From assembly GCA_002691645.1 (NCBI GenBank), contig NZIP01000027.1:180352-244351 (forward strand): a DNA stretch of 64,000 nucleotides. The letters run 5' to 3'. The position numbers and the translations under genes were made by a program. Source of the stretch: Flavobacteriaceae bacterium (GTDB lineage Bacteria > Bacteroidota > Bacteroidia > Flavobacteriales > Flavobacteriaceae). Below are positions 1 through 7,989 of the stretch, piece by piece. The stretch's first letter is position 1; every line of letters starts with the position of its first letter. The notes beneath the pieces are model-generated. The model ran no database searches and had not been told where the DNA came from. It worked only from the letters and a program-made list of their open reading frames with translations.

Positions 1-2
1 AG

Positions 3-134
3 GAGTCATGGTTTTCTGGAGGTTTTCTTTGGAAATGGTTTATTGACTATCCGCGATCAGGAGGAGCATCTGACAACAGATTTACCCCACAAAACAAACC
101 TGTGGAAAGAATAATATCTCAGTATTACAATTGA
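3..134 (+). CDS. 3' end of a GH113-like (TIM-barrel) glycoside hydrolase, truncated by window start
   Basis: Frame 3 reads ...ESWFSGGFLWKWFIDYPRSGGASDNRFTPQNKPVERIISQYYN*; the 'GGFLWKW...DNRFTPQNKPVE' tail resembles GH113-like proteins of Bacteroidota. Confidence 0.5.
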   Translation, partial: ESWFSGGFLWKWFIDYPRSGGASDNRFTPQNKPVERIISQYYN

Positions 135-847
135 GATTTAATAAAGCGATTGTAATGAGATTTTAAGGTTTTTGGACCGAAACCGAAAAAATAGAAGGCG
201 TGAATCAAGGCGTAATGAAACTGTAACTTCAAAAAGCCGATTTCACGGTACTTTCGAGCTGAAGTGATAACTGCATCTTCAGCTATTCTAAAATTATACT
301 GTTTGTATACTCTCGATATAAACTCGTTGTCTTCATAAATCTTATACCTAGAATCAAAACCTGAAAGTTCTTCGAAAACTTGTTTTTGGAGAAATAAGGT
401 TTGGTCGCCACCACGGCAAACAAGGTAATTAAAGCGGGTAAAAAAAGCGAAAAACCTTAAAAACCATTTGTTCGAATCAAATTTTAATCTAAAACAGCCG
501 GCAGATGCTTTTTGCAGAGTCTTCACAATATGCTCATCAAAACCTTTAGGCAGAAGAGTGTCTGAATGAACAAAATAAAGCACATTGTATTTAGCAATTA
601 GTGCACCTGCATTCATTTGATGCGCTCTACCCTTTTTACAATCTACCCAAGTACATTTTGAATGGAGTTCAAGTTTCTCAATTTGGTTGAAACATTTTTT
701 TTTGGTTTGATCTTGACTTCCTCCGTCAACGACGATAAGTTCAAAATCTTCCGATTTAATGGACTTGGCAACAGACGAAAGAACTTTTGAAATCGTCTTC
801 TCTTCATTTAAAACAGGAATGATGATACTGATTCGGTCTTTTTTCAT
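125..847 (-). CDS. Family 2 glycosyltransferase, TIGR04283-type (rSAM/arsenosugar-associated)
   Basis: N-terminal ISIIIPVLNEEKTI and VVDGGSQDQT GT2 motifs, 'GRAHQMNAGA'; next to a TIGR04282/DUF2064 gene. Confidence 0.85.
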   Translation of the reverse strand: MKKDRISIIIPVLNEEKTISKVLSSVAKSIKSEDFELIVVDGGSQDQTKKKCFNQIEKLELHSKCTWVDCKKGRAHQMNAGALIAKYNVLYFVHSDTLLPKGFDEHIVKTLQKASAGCFRLKFDSNKWFLRFFAFFTRFNYLVCRGGDQTLFLQKQVFEELSGFDSRYKIYEDNEFISRVYKQYNFRIAEDAVITSARKYREIGFLKLQFHYALIHAFYFFGFGPKTLKSHYNRFIKSQL

Positions 848-860
848 CGCTTTTTCTTGC

Positions 861-1466
861 TCAGAGGTTATTTAGTAAAGCTTCAAGTTTTGGTGACTTT
901 TTTAAATCATCGACGGTGTCAATGTCATTTTTTTCATCAAGTAAAAGCACGCTTTTAGACGAAAGGTCTTTAAGGGTTTGAACAAGTACTTGATCTGTTC
1001 CCCAATCTTTATTCTCAAATAGCGACTTCTCCCAAAAAGATAGCCCCAATAAATAATAACCTCCGTCTTCAGTAGGTCCAATGCAGGTTTCATAGGATTC
1101 CAAATTCTCAAAGGCTTTTTCAATATCTGTGGTTTGTAGATCGAAAAGATCTGCTCCGATGATTACGATTTTTTGATACCCTTTCTCAAAACCGATTTTT
1201 ACGGCATTACTCATTCGCTCTCCGAGATCCTTTCCTATTTGAATTGCCTGTTCGAATTTATGTTTTTCAATTATAGGGTGTTTTTCAAGTCGATGTGAAA
1301 ATAGCACCTTTTTTTCGGCATTAACAGATGATGCAATTTCAAGGGTGTGTTTCAGTAAGATTTGATAAATTTTTAAGGCTTTTTGTTCTCCAATGCTTTT
1401 TGCTAATCGTGTTTTAACCTTTCCTAAGTCTGGATTTTTAGCAAAAATTAACAGCAAACTTTTCAT
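861..1466 (-). CDS. DUF2064 / TIGR04282-type glycosyltransferase
   Basis: LLIFAKNPDLGKVKTRLAKSIG...TEDGGYYLLGL; start chosen at the ATG that forms a 4-bp ATGA overlap with the upstream rhodanese stop (ORF track start is 1505). Confidence 0.85.
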   Translation of the reverse strand: MKSLLLIFAKNPDLGKVKTRLAKSIGEQKALKIYQILLKHTLEIASSVNAEKKVLFSHRLEKHPIIEKHKFEQAIQIGKDLGERMSNAVKIGFEKGYQKIVIIGADLFDLQTTDIEKAFENLESYETCIGPTEDGGYYLLGLSFWEKSLFENKDWGTDQVLVQTLKDLSSKSVLLLDEKNDIDTVDDLKKSPKLEALLNNL

Positions 1467-1972
1467 CAGTAAACCTTTTTTCCACTTTTTAAAAGCATGC
1501 CCCAAAACCTGTTGTAAGCATGGATGTTTTCTGTTTGTCGGTTATTCTCATCATATACTTCTAAACCTTTATTTTTCCATAAAAAAATACCACCGTATAA
1601 GTTTTTTACATTGGTAAAACCTTTTTTTAGAAGCACCTCTCCAAGATCTTCTGAACGCACCCCTATTGAACAATAAACGACTATAGGTTTATTTTTATCA
1701 ACATCATTGAGTGCTAAACTTTCTGAGCTAAATTTTTCCCCGATGAACTTTGCAGTTTTTATTCGGCTTACTTGATACTCTTCTTTTTTTCTTGAATCAA
1801 GCAATAATAGATCATTGTTTTTAAGTTCTTCATTTAACTGATCAACACTAATATAGGGTACAGTCTTGTCGTTCAATAGCTTTAGCGTTTGATCAATATT
1901 TTTCTGTTGTTGTGCGTTCAAATTAAATAAACTTAAAAATAGAAGATAAAAGAGGCGACTTTTTGTATTCAT
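1466..1972 (-). CDS. Rhodanese-like domain protein (secreted)
   Basis: LLLDSRKKEEYQVSRI...PIVVYCSIGVRSEDLG...NLYGGIFLWKN; N-terminal signal peptide. Confidence 0.85.
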   Translation of the reverse strand: MNTKSRLFYLLFLSLFNLNAQQQKNIDQTLKLLNDKTVPYISVDQLNEELKNNDLLLLDSRKKEEYQVSRIKTAKFIGEKFSSESLALNDVDKNKPIVVYCSIGVRSEDLGEVLLKKGFTNVKNLYGGIFLWKNKGLEVYDENNRQTENIHAYNRFWGMLLKSGKKVY

Positions 1973-2027
1973 GGCTATTAATCGAATTTAAGTAAATTCA
2001 GTAACATTTAAGATTAAAACAGTTTTT

Positions 2028-3566
2028 ATGAAAAAGGTTTTTTTAATTGGACTATGTGTTCTTTCTTCGTGCGCTCAAATGAATAAGGAAACTGCTATGA
2101 ATAACAAATCTGAGAATCAGGATGTTTATAGTGAAATGTATAGGCCTCAATTTCATTTTAGTCCTCCCAGTCATTGGATGAATGACCCCAACGGCTTGCT
2201 TTATGAAAATGGTGTGTATCATTTGTTTTATCAACATTATCCAGAGGATATCGTGTGGGGACCCATGCACTGGGGTCATGCCATTTCAAAAGACTTAGTG
2301 CATTGGGAAAATAGGCCGATAGCCTTATATCCAGATGAACACGGTTATATATTTTCGGGTTCTGCTATTTTCGATAAAAACAATAGTTCTGGACTGGGCA
2401 CCGACGAAAACCCACCCCTGATTGCTATTTTCACTTATCACCACCCTGAAAAAGCAAAGTTAGGAACTGATGATCATCAAACTCAAGGTATTGCCTATAG
2501 TCTCGACCATGGCGAAAATTGGACCATGTACAAGGACAATCCGGTAATCAAAAACGAAGATAAAATCAGAGACTTTAGAGACCCCAAGGTATTTTGGCAT
2601 GAAGAGTCATCATCTTGGATCATGAGTTTAGTAGCTGGAGATCACTTACAATTGTATCGTTCTGAAAATTTAATCGATTGGGAATACGCCTCTTCATTTG
2701 GTCATAATCAAGGTGCACACGGTGGAGTATGGGAATGTCCCGACCTCTTTCCTTTAGAAGTTGAGGGTGAAACCCATTGGGTACTGCTTATAAGCATTAA
2801 CCCTGGTGCTCCTAACGGTGGAAGTGGAACTCAATATTTTATAGGTGAATTTGACGGTTATACCTTTAGCTCAGAACAAAAAAATTGTCTGTGGATAGAC
2901 TTGGGTCCTGACAATTATGCAGGGGTGACTTACAATGATGTTCCTAACGAAGATAGAATCTTTATTGGCTGGATGAGTAATTGGAATTATGCCAACATAA
3001 CACCGACCCAAAAATGGAGGAGCTCAATGACGATTCCAAGAGTGCTATCACTTCGAAAGACACCTAACGGCAATAGGCTTGTAAATACTCCTATTAGCAA
3101 GCTTGATAGTATTTCTAAAATTCAGCCTCTAGCGCTTGACCAAAAAGAGGCTCGGCAAATTCATCTTCAAAACGACGAGGATTTTGAACTGATGCAGTCT
3201 CGAATTCTATTTGAAACTGAACTTGACTTTGAAATGAAATGGAAAAATGCCGCTGGAAACACACTTTTAATTTCCGCTGATGGACAAGAAATTCTGGTTG
3301 ATCGCTCAAATTCAGGTTATGTAGATTTTGAGGATACTTTTGCCACTAATCCAATCAAGGCATCTTTAGCTGATCTTCAAAACGAGAAGGTTCATAAAAT
3401 TGAAGTTTTTGTAGATCATTCCTCGGTGGAGTTATTTATAGATGGAGGATTGGTGTCGCTCACGGTTCAGGTTTTTCCTGAGGAACCCTTTTCTGATTTC
3501 AGTTTGAATGCTGATAAAGAGGTGCTTGATTTTAAAGCATATGCTGTAGAACGTATTTGGGATTAA
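2028..3566 (+). CDS. GH32 fructan hydrolase (levanase/fructan beta-fructosidase-like), lipoprotein
   Basis: HWMNDPNGL, FRDPKV, WECPDLF motifs of GH32; C-terminal beta-sandwich with VDHSSVELFIDGG; lipobox CSSCAQ. Confidence 0.93.
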   Translation: MKKVFLIGLCVLSSCAQMNKETAMNNKSENQDVYSEMYRPQFHFSPPSHWMNDPNGLLYENGVYHLFYQHYPEDIVWGPMHWGHAISKDLVHWENRPIALYPDEHGYIFSGSAIFDKNNSSGLGTDENPPLIAIFTYHHPEKAKLGTDDHQTQGIAYSLDHGENWTMYKDNPVIKNEDKIRDFRDPKVFWHEESSSWIMSLVAGDHLQLYRSENLIDWEYASSFGHNQGAHGGVWECPDLFPLEVEGETHWVLLISINPGAPNGGSGTQYFIGEFDGYTFSSEQKNCLWIDLGPDNYAGVTYNDVPNEDRIFIGWMSNWNYANITPTQKWRSSMTIPRVLSLRKTPNGNRLVNTPISKLDSISKIQPLALDQKEARQIHLQNDEDFELMQSRILFETELDFEMKWKNAAGNTLLISADGQEILVDRSNSGYVDFEDTFATNPIKASLADLQNEKVHKIEVFVDHSSVELFIDGGLVSLTVQVFPEEPFSDFSLNADKEVLDFKAYAVERIWD

Positions 3567-3635
3567 ATTTAAAATCCTTAATTAGGGTATTTACGGACTT
3601 ATTTGTTTAACTTTAAAACAAAAACTTTAAACCTT

Positions 3636-4127
3636 ATGAAAAAAGATAGACGTTCGTTTTTAACCCAAGTTTGTCCAACGGTTGCTTTTGCTTTCTTTGG
3701 ATTATCCTTTTTAGAGGCTTGTTCAAAAGATAGTTCTTCAGAGCCAGAAGGTCCTGACCCAGGTCAAGGTAATACAGGTGACGACGGTTATAGCATCAAC
3801 GGAAATACGGTAACTATAGACTTGTCAAACTCAAATTTTTCGGCAATTGGTACTTCCGGAGGGTTTAAAAATTTATTAGATGCAGGGGTATTGCTACTGA
3901 GAATTTCTTCAAATGAGATATTAGCTTTTGATAATTGCTGTCCTCATGTTGGGGCTTCTTCACAGTGGTCTTATGCAAACAACAAATTTACCTGCGGTAA
4001 TCACGGAAATAGTTACGGGATCGATAACGCCAATGTGGTCAATTGTAATTCGGGTTCAACATCAGGAAACTTGAGATCTTTTAGCACTTCGATTTCTGGA
4101 ACGACATTGACTGTTACAACATCTTAA
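3636..4127 (+). CDS. Rieske [2Fe-2S] protein with Tat-like/lipoprotein N-terminus
   Basis: CPH(V)GA ... CGNHGNSY (CxH...CxxH); DRRSFL N-terminus; start moved to the internal ATG. Confidence 0.85.
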   Translation: MKKDRRSFLTQVCPTVAFAFFGLSFLEACSKDSSSEPEGPDPGQGNTGDDGYSINGNTVTIDLSNSNFSAIGTSGGFKNLLDAGVLLLRISSNEILAFDNCCPHVGASSQWSYANNKFTCGNHGNSYGIDNANVVNCNSGSTSGNLRSFSTSISGTTLTVTTS

Positions 4128-4138
4128 TTTTTTGATTT

Positions 4139-4807
4139 GTGTTTAAATTGAATAAATCAGTAGTTCTAGGATTGTGCGTCTCAGCACTCTATTTAATTTG
4201 TGCCACCCCTGTTTTGGCTCAGGTTAAATGTTTGGATTGCCCAGATGTGAATCAAATTTCCTTGGAAGATGATTTATTTGCAGAATTAGAGTCAGAAAAT
4301 AAAAAAACAGAATTACTGCCATCAAAAATGTTAATTACCCAACGTTTAATATGGGGTAAAAACGGATTGGCAAGAATAACGGGTATTGTTCCGCTATCAG
4401 AAGAAAATCGATTGAGGGAATTGAAATGGAGAAGAGGGATGCTTAAAACCCATCAAGTTATAGGCTACACCACTTTGGCAGCCATGATCGCTCAAGGTAT
4501 AATAGGCGGAAAATTATACAACGGAGATTACAGTCTATACAAGCTCCATAAAGACATGGGTAATGCCGTGACTGCTCTTTATTTTACAGGTGCTGGACTT
4601 TCACTTTTTGCTCCGCCCGCTATTCAATTAAATAAAACTAAAGGATTGAATTCTGCAAGAATGCACAAATGGCTTGCTACAATTCACCTAAGCGCTATGA
4701 TTGCAACCCAATACTATTCCGATCGCGATCGGGATATGCACAAAGCAGCGGCTTATACTTTGGTTGGTTCTTATGCGGCTGCGACCCTTGTATTGAGATT
4801 TAAATAA
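4139..4807 (+). CDS. Membrane protein, cytochrome b561-like
   Basis: Signal peptide plus 4 helices with conserved His (HQVIGY, LHKDMGN, MHKWLATIHL, DMHKAA); lies between Rieske and YceI genes. Confidence 0.6.
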   Translation: MFKLNKSVVLGLCVSALYLICATPVLAQVKCLDCPDVNQISLEDDLFAELESENKKTELLPSKMLITQRLIWGKNGLARITGIVPLSEENRLRELKWRRGMLKTHQVIGYTTLAAMIAQGIIGGKLYNGDYSLYKLHKDMGNAVTALYFTGAGLSLFAPPAIQLNKTKGLNSARMHKWLATIHLSAMIATQYYSDRDRDMHKAAAYTLVGSYAAATLVLRFK

Positions 4808-4811
4808 AGAT

Positions 4812-5354
4812 ATGAAGCTACAATCGTTAACCTATTGCTTTTTGTTTTTAGTTTTTGTTCAAGTGTTTGGACAAAATGTGAAAAAATTACAATTAGATCA
4901 ATCTAATAGCTATTTGACTTATGACGCAGAACATTTTACACATAACTGGACTGGTACAAATGAGAAACCAAAAGGACTTCTAGTATTAGATGAAAATGGA
5001 ACTCCAAAACAAATTGCAGTTACTGCAGCCTTAACTGATTTCAATAGTCAAAATGCTAATCGAGATGCACATGCTTTAGAATTACTCAATGCTTTAATCC
5101 ATGCTAACGTGAGGTTTTACAGCAGTTCTATTGTAGTCGACGAAAGTGAGATTACATTTTTGGGCTACATAGAGTTGGCAGGTAAGAAAGTAGAAAAAAC
5201 CATCTCCCTTCGTTTTGAAACGAATGCTGACCAGGTTCAAATCAAAGGAACTTTTGAAGTCAAGCTCAGTGATTTTGATATTCCCAGACCTTCATTTTTG
5301 TTGAAAAAAGTGAAGGATGAAATTCAATTAAAGGTTCTTCTAAATTTTAAATAG
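4812..5354 (+). CDS. YceI family protein
   Basis: Signal peptide; NSYLTYDAEHFTHNWTG..., short lipocalin-like YceI fold pattern. Confidence 0.75.
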   Translation: MKLQSLTYCFLFLVFVQVFGQNVKKLQLDQSNSYLTYDAEHFTHNWTGTNEKPKGLLVLDENGTPKQIAVTAALTDFNSQNANRDAHALELLNALIHANVRFYSSSIVVDESEITFLGYIELAGKKVEKTISLRFETNADQVQIKGTFEVKLSDFDIPRPSFLLKKVKDEIQLKVLLNFK

Positions 5355-5445
5355 TTCTTTTTTAGCGATTTACAAAGGCTTAAAAAGTTAAACAAGTTTT
5401 GCACAAACAGATTTGCAACAATAAATTTGAGTAACAAAAAAAATA

Positions 5446-5925
5446 GTGATGAATAAATTGCCTTTACTTAGTGGAGATTTCTTTTTAGAATCGTATCATA
5501 AATTACTTGAAATAAGTAGAGGTGATCATATTGACCAACAATTTACTCGGTTTTCGAAAGCATTCAACTGGTCTGATCAATACGATTCTTCTGTCCTAAA
5601 TTTTGAAGATTACGAAGCTTTTGTATTGACTGATCCTTCTTATAAACTTCTATGGGTAGATCAAGGTTTTTCTGATATGACAGGATATCATTCTCACGAC
5701 GTGATCGGTAAGAAACCTAACATGCTTCACGGCCAGAATACCAAAGATACAGAACGAAAGTTATTTAGAAACCTGTTGTCTTCTAATGAAGTATTTACTA
5801 CCAGAATCACTAATCATAAAAAATCTGGACAGGCTTATGTCTGTGAGGTTAAAATTGTTCCTCTTTACAATCAGAACAACGAGTTAAGTCACTACATAGC
5901 TCTTGAAAGAGAAATCGCTGCCTAA
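5446..5925 (+). CDS. Single PAS-domain protein
   Basis: FVLTDPSYKLLWVDQGFSDMTGYHSHDVIGKKPNMLHGQNT...FTTRITNHKKSGQAYVCEVKIVPLYNQNNEL. Confidence 0.85.
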   Translation: MMNKLPLLSGDFFLESYHKLLEISRGDHIDQQFTRFSKAFNWSDQYDSSVLNFEDYEAFVLTDPSYKLLWVDQGFSDMTGYHSHDVIGKKPNMLHGQNTKDTERKLFRNLLSSNEVFTTRITNHKKSGQAYVCEVKIVPLYNQNNELSHYIALEREIAA

Positions 5926-5983
5926 GTCTATATTCAGACCTAGCTAAAGATTGCTGAAACGCTTATCTTTGGTTAAAAAAATA

Positions 5984-6544
5984 ATGAAAAATTTATTTTT
6001 GGCATTTGCTGTAACAGCATTTGCATTCGGTTACTCTCAAGAGAAAAGCATCAACTTAGAAACGAGCAAACTCAGATGGGAGGGTAAGGAGCGCTCATCA
6101 AAATCCCACTACGGAGGACTATCTTTTAAATCAGGAGACCTAAAATTAAAGGGTACAAAAATTCAGGGAGGCTCATTCATCGTTGACATGACTTCTTTAG
6201 ATGTCCAAGATCTATCTGGAGGAGGTAAAACACGACTTGAAGGCCATCTTCGTTCAGATGACTTCTTTTCGGTTGAAGCAAATCCAGAAGCCTTCTTAAT
6301 CTTAAATGCTGTTATCTCTGATACTAATGGATTGCAGATTTTACAGGGAGATTTAACAATTAAAGGAAAAACAGCTCCAGTTCAAGTGGAATTTACAGAA
6401 GTAACGGCTAGTATGGCTACGGCTCAAATGGTTTTTGACCGTTCTGTATATGATGTTCGTTTTAGATCGGGTTCATTTTTTGAAAACCTTGGAGATAAGC
6501 TTATTTATGATGATATTGCTGTTCAAGTGAATTTATATTTTTAA
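5984..6544 (+). CDS. YceI family protein
   Basis: Signal peptide MKNLFLAFAVTAFAFGYSQ; LRWEGKERSSKSHYGGLSFKSG; TLDVQDLSG...LEGHLRSDDFFSVE; start moved to internal ATG. Confidence 0.85.
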   Translation: MKNLFLAFAVTAFAFGYSQEKSINLETSKLRWEGKERSSKSHYGGLSFKSGDLKLKGTKIQGGSFIVDMTSLDVQDLSGGGKTRLEGHLRSDDFFSVEANPEAFLILNAVISDTNGLQILQGDLTIKGKTAPVQVEFTEVTASMATAQMVFDRSVYDVRFRSGSFFENLGDKLIYDDIAVQVNLYF

Positions 6545-6560
6545 TACCCGAAGGCCTTCA

Positions 6561-7955
6561 ATGTCTGAAAAGAATATCTATCTAGAATTAAGAAAAAAGC
6601 AAGCTGATTACTTTGCTACCTCCAAAACTTTGGATTGTTCTTTTCGGATTGCACAGTTAAAAAAACTAAGGCAAGTTTTACAAACACACGAAAGTGAAGT
6701 GCTTGAGGCCTTAAAATCTGATTTACATAAGCCCAATTTTGAAGCTTATACGGCTGAGTTTTCCTTCGTAATAGAGGAGCTAAATACAGCGATTAAACAG
6801 CTTAAAAAATGGTCTAAGCCTAAAAAGGTAAAAACGGGTCTACTATCTGCACCCGCATTTGGAGTCATTCAGCCAGAACCCTACGGCCTTTCACTTCAAC
6901 TTTCTCCTTGGAATTATCCATTTCAATTGGCAATCGCCCCAGCTTTGGCTGCTTTAGCCGCTGGTAATACGGTGGTATTGAAGCCCAGTGAATTTAGTGT
7001 AAAGACATCTGAGTTATTGGCGCGATTAATCAACACTCATTTTGATGAAGCCTATTTTCATGTGGTTTTAGGGGGAGCTGAAACGGCTAAAGCACTGCTT
7101 GAATTAAAATGGAATCATATTTTCTTTACGGGGAGTACGCATATTGGTAAAATCGTTGCCAAGGCTGCTGCGGAGAAATTGACTCCTTGCACACTTGAAC
7201 TTGGAGGAAAATCACCTTGTATTGTTGATGATACGGCTAAAGTAAAACTTGCGGCCAAACGCATTGTTTGGGGTAAGTACATGAACGCAGGTCAAACCTG
7301 TATCGCTCCAGATTACGTTTTGGTTGATTCAAAGATTAAAGAAGATCTTATTTTTCATATGTCTAATGAAATAGAACAACTATATGGAAAAAATCCCCGA
7401 GAAAGCTCTGATTATGGTCGACTTATTCACCCGAGACACGTGGTCCGTATGAAATCGTTTATAGCGGATTCTAAAGTCCGTATTGGAGGAGAGTTAGACG
7501 AAGAAACTCGTTTTGTTGCTCCTACAATAATTGAAGATGTCGATTACAACTCTAAGGCAATGCAAGAGGAAATTTTTGGACCGGTTTTGCCTGTAATTTC
7601 CTATGATCGGTTTGAGGAGACGGACTATTATCTAAAAAAATATGATAAACCTTTGGCTTTTTACATTTTTTCTGAGAATGCAAAAAGAATCAAAGCTTTG
7701 GTTCAAAACTACCAATTTGGTGGAGGCTGTGTAAATGACACTATCATGCATATTGCAGAAAAGAACCTTCCTTTTGGTGGTGTAGGCGATAGCGGTATGG
7801 GAGCCTATCACGGCAAATTTGGCTTCAATACGTTTAGTAGAGAAAAGCCAGTGATGTATCGCAGCAATTGGATAGATGTTCCTTTACGCTATCCTCCTTT
7901 TAAAAACAAACTCAGCACTGTTCGAAAGTTTATTCGACTTGCGGCTAGGATTTAA
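6561..7955 (+). CDS. Aldehyde dehydrogenase family protein
   Basis: LELGGKSPCIVD, NAGQTCIAPDY, QEEIFGPVLPV motifs. Confidence 0.95.
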   Translation: MSEKNIYLELRKKQADYFATSKTLDCSFRIAQLKKLRQVLQTHESEVLEALKSDLHKPNFEAYTAEFSFVIEELNTAIKQLKKWSKPKKVKTGLLSAPAFGVIQPEPYGLSLQLSPWNYPFQLAIAPALAALAAGNTVVLKPSEFSVKTSELLARLINTHFDEAYFHVVLGGAETAKALLELKWNHIFFTGSTHIGKIVAKAAAEKLTPCTLELGGKSPCIVDDTAKVKLAAKRIVWGKYMNAGQTCIAPDYVLVDSKIKEDLIFHMSNEIEQLYGKNPRESSDYGRLIHPRHVVRMKSFIADSKVRIGGELDEETRFVAPTIIEDVDYNSKAMQEEIFGPVLPVISYDRFEETDYYLKKYDKPLAFYIFSENAKRIKALVQNYQFGGGCVNDTIMHIAEKNLPFGGVGDSGMGAYHGKFGFNTFSREKPVMYRSNWIDVPLRYPPFKNKLSTVRKFIRLAARI

Positions 7956-7986
7956 GAAAAAGCACCTCATTTGAGGTGCTTTTTTT
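7956..7986. terminator. Bidirectional rho-independent terminator between convergent genes
   Basis: aaaaAGCACCTCatttGAGGTGCTtttttt: perfect 8-bp stem, A-tract and T-tract. Confidence 0.9.
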
Positions 7987-7989
7987 AAT

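Noticed and set aside
902-1123. Small ORF antisense/out-of-frame inside the DUF2064 gene
   Set aside because: Fully overlaps a gene with strong family motifs; no independent support.
2028-3566. GH32 as part of a fructan polysaccharide-utilisation locus
   Set aside because: No SusC/SusD pair, fructokinase or transporter adjacent in the window; reported only as a lone GH32.
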